DNA of 60,757 bases from JAHJDS01 sp964569795. GTDB lineage: Bacteria > Desulfobacterota > Desulfarculia > Desulfarculales > JAHJDS01. Numbering within the stretch: position 1 is the stretch's first letter; every line of letters begins with the position of its first letter. The notes beneath the pieces were generated by a model. The model made no database searches. It was given only the letters and a program-made list of their open reading frames with translations, and was not told where the DNA came from. The position numbers and the translations under genes are program-made. This document shows, one piece after another, positions 24,909 to 33,564 of this stretch. Where the stretch lies: positions 1 to 60,757 of the forward strand of contig CAZMVB010000023.1 of the NCBI GenBank assembly GCA_964569795.1. Direction: 5' to 3'.

Positions 24909-25583
24909 ATGGTTTTAGAAAACCCCATCAAGAAACAGTCCTTGCAGAGTATGGTCTATGAAAGTCTGCGGGAGGCGGTGGTCCAGCGGGAAATCGAGCC
25001 CGGGGAGCAGTTGAACATCGCCAAGCTGGCCAAGATGCTCGACGTGAGCACCATGCCCGTGCGCGAGGCCTTGCGCTGTCTGGAAGCAGAGGGGCTGGTC
25101 ACCTTTGACTCCAACAAACGCATTCTGGTCCATCGGCTCTCTCCGCAGGACCTGGAGGACATATACCTCATCAGAATGCCCCTGGAGGAGCTGGCCCTGC
25201 TCGAGTGCCTGGAGCGCGAGGACCGGGCGGGGTTGGAGAAGCTGGAATCCCTCCATCAGAAAATGTGCCGGCCCCGTGTCAGCGCTGCCCAATGGTTCGA
25301 CCTGAACCGGGCCTTCCACATGCAGCTGCATGAGATGGCCGGATCGCCCCGACTTTTTCATATCCTGCAGGGGCTGTGGAACAGCACCGGACCCTATCTG
25401 CGCATCTTCTCGGGCAACCCCAAGGCGGTGACCCGCGCCAACCGGGAGCACGCCTCCATCCTTGAGGCCCTGCGGTCCCGGGATCGTAAAAAAGCCAAGA
25501 GGCACCTGCGTAGCCATCTGCGGAACGGACTCATATCTATTCGCGCCGTCTTGGAGGCAGAAACCAGTAGCGTAGATCGCTAA
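24909..25583 (+). CDS. GntR-family (FCD) transcriptional regulator
   Basis: This 224-aa regulator has wHTH features LNIAKLAKMLDVSTMPVREA and LRCLEAEGLVTFDSNK, followed by an FCD domain with DIYLIRMPLEELAL, a metal-type FHMQLHEMAG, and a final ANREHASILEALRSRDRKKA helix. The ATG at 24909 follows a purine-rich leader (GGGGGAGAGGGGGAGAACAGGGCAG). It sits 111 bp before the binding-protein gene and likely controls the LIV operon and neighbours; the AATATATC motif upstream of it and upstream of 30616 is the candidate binding site. Confidence 0.9.
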   Translation: MVLENPIKKQSLQSMVYESLREAVVQREIEPGEQLNIAKLAKMLDVSTMPVREALRCLEAEGLVTFDSNKRILVHRLSPQDLEDIYLIRMPLEELALLECLEREDRAGLEKLESLHQKMCRPRVSAAQWFDLNRAFHMQLHEMAGSPRLFHILQGLWNSTGPYLRIFSGNPKAVTRANREHASILEALRSRDRKKAKRHLRSHLRNGLISIRAVLEAETSSVDR

Positions 25584-25694
25584 CCATTAACTCAGGCTAT
25601 ACCTGCGTATGACTGCCGGGCGCCCACGGCGTCCGCCGTGAAAATGCGGCGGTGTTGTTCAAAGGCTTTGACAAATTAACAAGGGAGGGACGTC

Positions 25695-26978
25695 ATGTCT
25701 GAACACCAAAACGGAAAGGGCAAAGGAGTCAGTCGGCGCACATTCTTCAAAACCACCGGCGCGACCGCCGGGGCTTTGGCCTTGGGAGGGTTCCCCTTGG
25801 TACGCAAATCCCAAGCGGCCTCGGGACCTCTGAAACTGGGTTGCCCCCTCCCCCTGACCGGTCCCTACGGCACGGAGGCCCTGGACCAGAAGGCCGGCGC
25901 CGCCCTGGCCGTGGCCGAGGTCAACGCCAAGGGAGGCGTCTTGGGCCGCAAGGTGGAGCTGGTGGTGCGCGACACCAAGCTCAAGGCCGACGAGGCCGCC
26001 CGCCGGGCCAAGGAGCTCATCGAGAGCGTAAAGGTCGAGCTGATGACCGGCTGCCTGTCGGCCGCCAACCAGTTGGCGGTCAACGAGCAGTGCAAACTGG
26101 TAGGCATGCCATATATGTCCATCAGCCAGTCCAACGAGATCACCGAGCGGCGCGATGCCTCGGTGTACACCTACCATGAGGCCATGAACCCGCACATGAC
26201 CACCCAGGCGGTGGGCAAGTGGGCGGCCAAGAAATTCGGCAAGCGCTGGTACTTCCTCACCTCGGATTACGCCTTCGGTTGGCAGCTCACCGACGGCTTC
26301 CGGCGGGTGGGTAAGGCCTACGGCATCAAGGACGTGGGCGAGACCAAGCACCCCCTGGGCACCTCGGACTTCTCCTCCTACTTCCCGCGCATCCTGGCCG
26401 CCAATCCCGACGTGCTGATCATCGACAACTTCGGCAAGGACCAGCTCAACTCCATCAAGCAGGCCACCTCTTTCGGCCTCAAGAAGAAGATGCAGATCAT
26501 CTGCCCGGTGCTGCTGGCCTCGGCCCGGCTGGGCGCGGGCACGGCGGCCTACAAGGGCGTGATGGGCGGCACCTCCTTCTACTGGGAGCAGGACCACCCC
26601 ACCGCCAAGAAGTTCGTGGCCGCCTTCCGCAAGGCCACCGGCCGGCCGCCCATCGACTACGCCGGCTACGCCTACAGCGGCGTGCTGGAGCTGCTCAACG
26701 GGGTGAACCGGGCCGGCAAGCTGGACCCCCTGGCCCTGGCCAAGGCCATTGAGAACCGCACCTACGACAACTACAAGGGCAAGCAGTGGTGGCGGCCCTG
26801 CGACCATCAGTCCCAGCAGGACGTGTTCATCCTGCGCTCCAAGACCCCCAAGAAGAAATACGACGTCTTTGAGATCGTCGAAGTGGTTTCTGGCGCCCAC
26901 GAGGCCCTGCTGCGCTCCTGCGTTGAGGTGGGCCATAAGCCCGGCAAGCCCATCCGTACCGGCCTGAAGAAGAAGTAG
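25695..26978 (+). CDS. LIV-type ABC transporter substrate-binding protein with Tat signal
   Basis: This 427-aa Peripla_BP_6 family binding protein has a twin-arginine signal: SRRTFFK at residues 13-19, then a hydrophobic TTGATAGALALGGF segment and a probable cleavage after SQA-A. Lobe 1 begins LKLGCPLPLTGPYGTEA, with AVAEVNAKGGVLGRKVELVV. Other features are DYAFGWQLTDGF and GYAYSGVLELLNG. Tat export implies folding before export, which is uncommon for LIV binding proteins but seen in some proteobacterial families. The ATG at 25695 follows AGGGAGGGACGTC. It is the first gene of the island LIV operon; the ligand is unknown. Confidence 0.93.
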   Translation: MSEHQNGKGKGVSRRTFFKTTGATAGALALGGFPLVRKSQAASGPLKLGCPLPLTGPYGTEALDQKAGAALAVAEVNAKGGVLGRKVELVVRDTKLKADEAARRAKELIESVKVELMTGCLSAANQLAVNEQCKLVGMPYMSISQSNEITERRDASVYTYHEAMNPHMTTQAVGKWAAKKFGKRWYFLTSDYAFGWQLTDGFRRVGKAYGIKDVGETKHPLGTSDFSSYFPRILAANPDVLIIDNFGKDQLNSIKQATSFGLKKKMQIICPVLLASARLGAGTAAYKGVMGGTSFYWEQDHPTAKKFVAAFRKATGRPPIDYAGYAYSGVLELLNGVNRAGKLDPLALAKAIENRTYDNYKGKQWWRPCDHQSQQDVFILRSKTPKKKYDVFEIVEVVSGAHEALLRSCVEVGHKPGKPIRTGLKKK

Positions 26979-26994
26979 CCGATCCTGAAACCTT

Positions 26995-27020
26995 CCCCCG
27001 CCCCTTCCCTGGGGCGGGGG
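26995..27020 (+). promoter_or_regulatory. GC stem-loop between binding-protein and permease genes
   Basis: A perfect 10-bp stem (CCCCCGCCCC and GGGGCGGGGG) with a 6-nt loop lies 17 nt after the binding-protein stop and 22 nt before the permease ATG. No T-run follows. Such hairpins typically protect the binding-protein mRNA and lower downstream expression. Confidence 0.6.
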
Positions 27021-27041
27021 ACCAAGACGTGGTGGCGGCGC

Positions 27042-27920
27042 ATGAATTTCAATGTAATTGTAATGCAGCTCTTCACCGGCCTGTCGCTGGGTATGCTCTA
27101 TGTTCTGCTGGCCTTGGGGCTGTCCATCATCTTCGGTCTGCTCACCGTGGTCAACTTCGCCCACGGCGCCATGTACATGTGGGGGGCCTTCATCGGCGTG
27201 GTCGCCGTGGCCTGGACCGGCAACTTCTGGGTCGCCCTGATCATGGCCCCCCTGGGGGTGGGCGTGTACGGACTGGTGATAGAAAAGTGGTTGATCCGCC
27301 CTCTCTACGGCCGGGACATCAACTACCCTTTGCTGCTCACCTTCGGCCTGCAGTTAGTCATGATCGAGGTGGTGCGAATTTTTTTCGGCACCTCGGATCA
27401 TCCTTTTTCGGCGCCGGCGATCCTTAGCATGCCCATCCAGGTCATGGGCACCTTTTACTTCCCGGCTTACCGGGTATTTCTGATCGTCTTCACCGCAATC
27501 ATCTGTTTCGTACTCTGGTACTTCCTGGAAAGAACCAACTTGGGGCTGATCATCCGGGCCGGCACCCGCGACCCCTTGATGGTGCGCGCCCTGGGCATCG
27601 ACATGAACCTTATCTGGTGGCTGGTCTTCGGCATCGGCTCGGCCCTGGCCGGCTTGGCGGGCATCCTGGCGGCGCCCATCCGCAGCGTGTACCCGGAAAT
27701 GGGCATTTCAATGTTAGTGGAGTCCTTTGTGGTCACGGTGGTGGGCGGTATGGGCAGTCTGCTGGGGGCCATCGTGGCCGGCATCCTGCTCGGCATCGTC
27801 AGCTCCCTGACCACCCTGGTCTATCCCCAGATGGCGGACATCGTCATCTTTCTGGTGATGGCCGTGGTGCTCTTGGTGCGCCCCAGCGGTCTGTTCGGCA
27901 AAGCTGGCCTTCTGGAATAG
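27042..27920 (+). CDS. LIV-type ABC transporter permease, LivH family
   Basis: This 292-aa inner-membrane permease starts with the classical LivH N-terminus: LFTGLSLGMLYVLLALGLSI, IFGLLTVVNFAHGAMYMWGA. The cytoplasmic loop reads RAGTRDPLMVRALGIDMNLI, and the end VLLVRPSGLFGKAGLLE is typical. Ribosome site GGTGGCGG is moderate. It is closer to canonical LivH than the copy at 6384 and clearly not a recent duplicate of it. Confidence 0.94.
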   Translation: MNFNVIVMQLFTGLSLGMLYVLLALGLSIIFGLLTVVNFAHGAMYMWGAFIGVVAVAWTGNFWVALIMAPLGVGVYGLVIEKWLIRPLYGRDINYPLLLTFGLQLVMIEVVRIFFGTSDHPFSAPAILSMPIQVMGTFYFPAYRVFLIVFTAIICFVLWYFLERTNLGLIIRAGTRDPLMVRALGIDMNLIWWLVFGIGSALAGLAGILAAPIRSVYPEMGISMLVESFVVTVVGGMGSLLGAIVAGILLGIVSSLTTLVYPQMADIVIFLVMAVVLLVRPSGLFGKAGLLE

Positions 27921-27942
27921 GAAAGGGCCGGAGAGGAAAGAG

Positions 27943-28965
27943 ATGGCGGAGTTGGAACCTCAGACAGCCCCTGCTGCAGCGACAACGGAAAATAGGGGCC
28001 TCCGGGACAAGGTGGTGGACCTGGTTTCCCGCTACCCGGTGGCCTTCATGACCTTGTTCTTCATCATCTTCCCCTTTGTGGTTCCCTATAAAGCGCTGGC
28101 CACCCAGATCATCATCTGGGGGCTTTTCGCCCTGGGCTACAACGTCTGCCTGGGATACACCGGGATGCTTTCTTTCGGCCACGCCGCTTACTTCGGGGTA
28201 GGGGCCTATACCCTGGGCATTATTCTCATCCGGGTGTGGGAAAATATTTGGTTCGGCCTGGCCTGCGCCACCATCATGGGCGGCATCACCGCCTTGGTGT
28301 TGGGCTATCTATGCATCAAGCGCCGGGGCATTTATTTCGCCCTGTTGACCCTGGCCTTCGCCCAACTGTTGTATTTCATCGCCTTCCAGTGGGTGAACCT
28401 CACCGGCGGCGACAACGGGTTGCGCAACATACCGGCGGTGCCCCTGGCCCTGCCTGGCTTCAGCGTGGATATACACAACCCGTTGCGCTTCTACTTCTTC
28501 GTATTGTTCTTCGTGGTCCTGGCCCTGCTCCTGCTGCAACGGATCTTGCAGTCGCCCTTCGGCCGTGTCCTGGAGGCGGTGCGCGAAAACGACTCCCGGG
28601 CCCGCTCCTGCGGCTATGAGACCTCCAACGTCCGCTGGCTGGCCTTCATCGTCTCCGGCGCCATCAGCGGGCTGGCCGGCGGCCTTTACGCCTTGTACCT
28701 GCACTTCGTGGGTATCGAGTCCCTGTACTGGGTGACCTCGGGGCAAATCCTGATGATCACCTTGCTGGGCGGCATGGGCAGCTTCATCGGCCCCTTCATC
28801 GGCGCCGGGGTGTTTCTCTTCCTGGAAGACATACTCAGTGCCATAACCGTCAACTGGATGATTTTCCTGGGCACCATCTTTATATTGTGCGTGCTGTTCT
28901 TCCCCGACGGGATATGGGGCACCTTCGTGAAGCTGGTTACCCGCAAATCGGCGCGGAAAAAGTAG
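27943..28965 (+). CDS. LIV-type ABC transporter permease, LivM family
   Basis: This 340-aa permease has a ~35-residue charged N-terminus, then ALGYNVCLGYTGMLSFGHAA (LivM signature), the cytoplasmic loop VRENDSRARSCGYETSNVRW, and LLGGMGSFIGPFIGAGVFLF. The sequence ends with a basic tail (TRKSARKK). The ATG follows GGAGAGGAAAGAG, 22 bp after livH. Confidence 0.94.
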   Translation: MAELEPQTAPAAATTENRGLRDKVVDLVSRYPVAFMTLFFIIFPFVVPYKALATQIIIWGLFALGYNVCLGYTGMLSFGHAAYFGVGAYTLGIILIRVWENIWFGLACATIMGGITALVLGYLCIKRRGIYFALLTLAFAQLLYFIAFQWVNLTGGDNGLRNIPAVPLALPGFSVDIHNPLRFYFFVLFFVVLALLLLQRILQSPFGRVLEAVRENDSRARSCGYETSNVRWLAFIVSGAISGLAGGLYALYLHFVGIESLYWVTSGQILMITLLGGMGSFIGPFIGAGVFLFLEDILSAITVNWMIFLGTIFILCVLFFPDGIWGTFVKLVTRKSARKK

Positions 28966-28974
28966 AGGGGCCCC

Positions 28975-29721
<747 letters not shown>

Positions 29722-29730
29722 AGGCGGACC

Positions 29731-30438
29731 ATGCTGCTGAAAGTGAACAACATAGACACCTACTACGGGCTGAGCCACATTCTCCAGGGGGTCTCCCTGG
29801 AGGTTGAGGAAAACGAGATCGTGACCTTGGTGGGGCGCAACGGCGCCGGCAAGACCACCACCCTCAAGAGCATCCTGGGGCTGGCCCAGGTGCGCTCTGG
29901 TTCCATCGAGTTCGACGGCCAGGACATCAGCCGGCTGCCCACCCACCAGGTGATCCTGCGCGGCATATCCTACGTGCCCGAGGAGCGCCGCATAATACCC
30001 GGTCTGACCGTGCGCGAAAACATCAAGCTGGCCCTACTCAAGAGCCGCAACCGCAAGCGCGAAAAGGAGATGATCGAGCGGGTGGCCCAGCATTTCCCCG
30101 TGCTCAAGGAGCGCCTGAACCAGGACGGCACCAGCCTCAGCGGCGGCGAGCAACAGATGCTGGCCATCGCCCGCGCCCTGGTGACCGATCCCAAGTTGAT
30201 GCTCATTGACGAACCCACCGAGGGCTTGATGCCCCTGCTGGTGGAAGCCATCGCCGAAATCGTGCAGGAGATCAACCGGTCGGGAGTCACGGTGCTGCTG
30301 GTGGAGCAAAACATCGAGATGGCCCTCAGCATCTCCCACCGGGCCTATGTGATTGACGAAGGGCGCGTCCAGACCTCCGGCCGTTCGCAGGAAATCCTGG
30401 CCGACGAGGAGATACAAAGTCGTTACCTATCGGTCTGA
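29731..30438 (+). CDS. LIV-type ABC transporter ATP-binding protein, LivF family
   Basis: This 235-aa ATPase has Walker A GRNGAGKTTTLKSI, signature SLSGGEQQMLAIARALV, Walker B LMLIDEPTEGLMPLLV, switch His region replaced by the LivF-typical LLVEQNIEMAL, and an ending SQEILADEEIQSRYLSV. It lies 9 bp after livG and completes the five-gene transporter. It is followed by a 177-bp gap that holds the operator-like palindrome before the M24 hydrolase. Confidence 0.95.
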   Translation: MLLKVNNIDTYYGLSHILQGVSLEVEENEIVTLVGRNGAGKTTTLKSILGLAQVRSGSIEFDGQDISRLPTHQVILRGISYVPEERRIIPGLTVRENIKLALLKSRNRKREKEMIERVAQHFPVLKERLNQDGTSLSGGEQQMLAIARALVTDPKLMLIDEPTEGLMPLLVEAIAEIVQEINRSGVTVLLVEQNIEMALSISHRAYVIDEGRVQTSGRSQEILADEEIQSRYLSV

Positions 30439-30551
30439 GGCGGGGGGGCCGATATTTAGGGGCCTAGCTGTCGTGGGCCCCAGGAACATTCCCTGAACAC
30501 CGTTTTGATCCGGGCAACAGCGGCGCGGGGTAAAAAGGTGGTTCCGAGGAA

Positions 30552-30573
30552 AATATATCGCATATGATATATT
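30552..30573 (+). promoter_or_regulatory. Operator-like palindrome before the M24 hydrolase gene
   Basis: Arms AATATATC (30552-30559) and GATATATT (30566-30573) form a perfect 8-bp inverted repeat around GCATAT. The right half ATATGATATATT is identical, in reverse, to 24786-24797 upstream of the GntR gene. It lies 43 bp upstream of the ATG at 30616. This is a candidate binding site for the FCD GntR regulator. Confidence 0.55.
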
Positions 30574-30615
30574 GGTACTTCTTTCACGGAAACCATCCCA
30601 AAGGAGGAAGCAAAA

Positions 30616-31908
30616 ATGAGTCGAAGCGAAAAGTATTACGTCAACGACTATAGCCAGGGGTCCTTTGGCGCCAGCATAAAGGACTGGCAGGAGCGCCTGG
30701 ACGTGCATCGCCTGCGTAGCGAGCGCCTGGCCAAAGCCAACGCGGCCCTGGCCAAGCACGACCTGTGCGGCATCCTGTCCATCAACGAGTACAACACCCG
30801 CTACATCACGGGCACCAACACCGCCGCCTGGACCCGGGAGAACTCCGGCCTGCGCTACAGCCTGCTGCCCACCGGCGGCAAGCCCTTCATGTATGAGCAG
30901 GGCGACATCGGCTACCACACCCGGCGCAATGTGCCCTGGCTGGAGGACCGGGTGGAATCGGCCATCACCGGGGCCGGCTGGACCGGCTTCATCATGGGCC
31001 CCGACGCCCAGGAGACCCAGTCCCGGAAGATGGCCCAGCAAATCAAGTCGCAGCTCAAGGCCGACGGCGCGGACCTGAAGCTGCCCTTGGGTATCGACCA
31101 TTGGGACCTGGCCGTGATCGGTGCCTTGGAGAAAGAGGGCATCAAGGTGGCCAATGCCTGGCCGGCCATGTACGACGCCCGCGAGTGCAAGACCGAGGAC
31201 GAGGTGGAATGCCTGCGCATCGGCTGCGCCATCGGCGAAGGCATGTTCCAGAAGCTCAAGGAGTCCATCAAGCCCGGCGTGCGCGAGACTGAGATGATGG
31301 GGGTCATGATCGGCGAGGCCTACCGCTTGGGCGCCAACTGGGCCGGCGGCTCCTTCGCCGCCTCCGGCCCCATGACCTGGCCCAACATCCGCCACTTTGG
31401 CGACCGCATCGTGCGCCCGGGTGACGTGGTCTACGCCGACGTTTACAAGACCTCGTTTTTGGAGTACAAAATCTGCTACTATCGGACCTTCTCCTGCGGC
31501 AAGCCGCACCAGGCAACGGTGGATGCCTACAACCGGGCGGTGGACTGGCTGTACGACTCCATTGACGTGATCAAGGATGGCATCACCACCAAGGACATCG
31601 CCGACCGCTGGCCTGATTCCACGAAGGTTTGGGCCGACATCGGCGTGGACAACGAGGACAAGACCGCCGGCAACAACTGGGCCCACGGCATCGGCCTGTC
31701 GCTGTATGAGCGTCCGATCGTGTGGCGGGCGGTCTCCTTGGACCACCCCCTGCCGATCAAGGAAAACATGACCTTCGCCATCGAGACCCAGGAGGGCGAC
31801 GGCCGCGGCCAGGGCGTGCGCATCGAGGAGATGCTGCGGGTCACCAAGACCGGCTGCGAGATGCTCAGCCGCTGGCCCATTGACCATATAACCGTTTGTG
31901 ATTTCTAG
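30616..31908 (+). CDS. M24 (creatinase / aminopeptidase P-like) family hydrolase
   Basis: This 430-aa pita-bread-fold protein has an N-terminal creatinase-type domain (about 30-190, CGILSINEYNTRYITGTN) and a C-terminal catalytic domain. Metal-ligand positions compared with aminopeptidase P: Asp275 is present (VVYADVY), His357 present (NNWAHGIGLS), Glu390 present (FAIETQEG), Glu404 present (VRIEEM). The second Asp is replaced by Ile286/Cys287 in EYKICYYRTF. The normal dinuclear metal site is therefore altered, as in metal-independent creatinase or other divergent M24 enzymes (the DMSP lyase DddP is also M24). Ribosome site AAAGGAGGAAGC is strong. It follows the LIV operon and probably acts on the imported compound. 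Confidence 0.85.
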   Translation: MSRSEKYYVNDYSQGSFGASIKDWQERLDVHRLRSERLAKANAALAKHDLCGILSINEYNTRYITGTNTAAWTRENSGLRYSLLPTGGKPFMYEQGDIGYHTRRNVPWLEDRVESAITGAGWTGFIMGPDAQETQSRKMAQQIKSQLKADGADLKLPLGIDHWDLAVIGALEKEGIKVANAWPAMYDARECKTEDEVECLRIGCAIGEGMFQKLKESIKPGVRETEMMGVMIGEAYRLGANWAGGSFAASGPMTWPNIRHFGDRIVRPGDVVYADVYKTSFLEYKICYYRTFSCGKPHQATVDAYNRAVDWLYDSIDVIKDGITTKDIADRWPDSTKVWADIGVDNEDKTAGNNWAHGIGLSLYERPIVWRAVSLDHPLPIKENMTFAIETQEGDGRGQGVRIEEMLRVTKTGCEMLSRWPIDHITVCDF

Positions 31909-31972
31909 CTGACATTGCGGGGGCCCCGACCAGGGGCGGGGCTCCCCCTTTCCCGCGAAGAGGCGCCTGAAC

Positions 31973-32737
31973 ATGCATGACTATCGCATTCGGCCCCTGA
32001 ACACCGGCTCGATTATCGTGGACAAGGGCGGCTATATCACCCGGGGCCTGGGCCTGGGCAGCGAGGTGGAGATACCGGCCATTGCCTGGTACCTGAGCGA
32101 CGGACAGCACCAGGTGCTGGTGGACACCGGCATGTGCCACACCGAGCTGGCCCACTGGCACCACGGCGGCTCGCGGCAAGGGCCGGACCAGCCCGTGCAC
32201 CAGTGCCTGGCCCGGTTGGGGGTGGACCCGGCGGACATCGAGCTGATCATCTTCACCCACCTGCACTGGGATCACTGCCACAACCTGGACCGGTTCCCCC
32301 GGGCGCGACTGGTGGTCAGCCAAGCCGAGTTGGCCTTTGCCCTGGACCCCATCCCTCCCTATTACAAGTCTTATGAATACTCCGCCCTGGGCCAGCAGGC
32401 GCCTTTTTTGAACCGCCGGTTCGAGGAGGTCAACGGGGTGGTGGACATCCTGCCCGGCTTGACCATCTTCCCCACCCCCGGACATTCCCCGGGCCACCAG
32501 TCGGTGGCCGTCAACACCAGGGCCGGCGTGCACGTCATCACCGGGGATGCGGTGTTCGCCTACGTGAACCTGGAGCCGGCCGGCCCCCATCTGCCCTTCA
32601 AGATCATGGGGCGTTTTGCGGACATAGTGGCCGCCTGGCACAGCCTGGAGGAGATCACCCGCCGGGCCGATGTGGTGCTTCCCGGCCACGACCTGGCCGT
32701 CTTCGACTCGGCGATCTACCCCCGGCCAGAGGCCTAG
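31973..32737 (+). CDS. Metallo-beta-lactamase-fold hydrolase (lactonase-like)
   Basis: This 254-aa MBL-fold protein has the full zinc motif THLHWDHCHN (His96, His98, Asp100, His101), His171 in FPTPGHSPGHQS, Asp192 in VITGDAVFAY and a final PGHDLAVFD. The general layout, including VLVDTGMCH and an LF-type insert, resembles N-acyl-homoserine lactonases and related lactone hydrolases. In this operon a catabolic lactone or ester is more likely than quorum quenching; that is inference. The next gene starts 2 bp after its stop. Confidence 0.88.
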   Translation: MHDYRIRPLNTGSIIVDKGGYITRGLGLGSEVEIPAIAWYLSDGQHQVLVDTGMCHTELAHWHHGGSRQGPDQPVHQCLARLGVDPADIELIIFTHLHWDHCHNLDRFPRARLVVSQAELAFALDPIPPYYKSYEYSALGQQAPFLNRRFEEVNGVVDILPGLTIFPTPGHSPGHQSVAVNTRAGVHVITGDAVFAYVNLEPAGPHLPFKIMGRFADIVAAWHSLEEITRRADVVLPGHDLAVFDSAIYPRPEA

Positions 32738-32739
32738 CC

Positions 32740-33441
32740 ATGCGGGTCGGACCGGCCAGTCTGCTGGCCGGTGCCCGGCAGGCACGGGGCACGGCCGTGG
32801 TGGTTGATGTCTTCCGGGCCTTCACCTGCGCCCCCTTGCTGTTCTCCCTGGGGATCAAGGCCTCCATCCTGGTGGCCAGGCCGGAGCAGGCCCTGGCCTT
32901 CAAGCGGCAGGACCCGGAGCTGGTCCTGGTGGGCGAGGTGGGCGGCGAGCCCATTGCCGGCTTTGACCTGGGCAACTCGCCCAGCCAGATCCTGAGCAAA
33001 CCGCCGGGCTTCTTCGCCGGCCGCACGGCCGTGCAGCGCACCTCGGCCGGGGTGCAGGGCGCCCTGGCCGCCCTGGAGTCGGCCGACGAGGTGCTCCTGG
33101 GCAGCTTCGGCCTGGCCCGGGCCACGGCCGATTACCTGCTGCGCCAGCAACCCGAGCAGGTGAGCATCGTGGCCATGGGCGTGCAACTGGAGAAACCGGC
33201 CCCGGAGGACGAGTGGTGCGCCCGGTACCTGGCCCACCTCCTGGGGGCCGGCGACTACGACTATCACCAGGCCATGCGCGAGATCCTGGCTGACCACACC
33301 ACCCAGAAGTTCCTGCGTCGGGAAAAGGCCTATTACCCGGCCGAGGACCCCATCCTCTGCCTGCAGCCCAACCTGTATGACTTCGTGCTGCGGGCGGGCC
33401 GGGAAGGCGAGCAGGTGGTCGTGCGCCAGGTGGCACTCTAG
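32740..33441 (+). CDS. ComB-like 2-phosphosulfolactate phosphatase family protein
   Basis: This 233-aa protein matches the ComB family: VVVDVFRAFTCAPLLFSLGI near the N-terminus, LVLVGEVGGEPIAGFDLGNS (the diagnostic GE.GG..I.GFD.GNSP block), RTAVQRTSAGVQGA and VLLGSFGLARATADYL. ComB hydrolyses (R)-2-phospho-3-sulfolactate to sulfolactate in coenzyme M synthesis, but bacterial homologues also occur without that pathway. It is coupled to the MBL gene (2 bp apart). No phosphosulfolactate synthase is visible here, so the substrate may be another phosphorylated hydroxy acid. Confidence 0.85.
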   Translation: MRVGPASLLAGARQARGTAVVVDVFRAFTCAPLLFSLGIKASILVARPEQALAFKRQDPELVLVGEVGGEPIAGFDLGNSPSQILSKPPGFFAGRTAVQRTSAGVQGALAALESADEVLLGSFGLARATADYLLRQQPEQVSIVAMGVQLEKPAPEDEWCARYLAHLLGAGDYDYHQAMREILADHTTQKFLRREKAYYPAEDPILCLQPNLYDFVLRAGREGEQVVVRQVAL

Positions 33442-33489
33442 GACCGGCACTGCTGCCAGTATGAGGTGGGGATTTATCGGGCCCACCCG

Positions 33490-33564
33490 GTGGGTGTAAC
33501 CTTCTTGAACCGTCACGTCATCATAGCCCTGGTCTCCGCCGTGGGGATAGGGTCTCTCTTTTGA
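33490..33564 (+). pseudogene. Out-of-frame N-terminus of the MFS gene
   Basis: From GTG 33490 the frame reads GVTFLNRHVIIALVSAVGIG then SLF and a TGA at 33562-33564. This hydrophobic stretch is the first half of MFS helix 1, and its continuation (LIISPILPALKKFYG) is in another frame from 33561. One additional T in the TTTT at 33559-33562 would fuse them. It indicates a frameshift mutation or a sequencing/assembly error. Confidence 0.65.

Noticed and set aside
31919..31955. GC hairpin after the M24 gene as terminator
   Set aside because: GGGGGCCCCG/CGGGGCTCCCCC forms only a bulged stem with a TTT tail, and the next gene follows at 31973 on the same strand; too weak to list.
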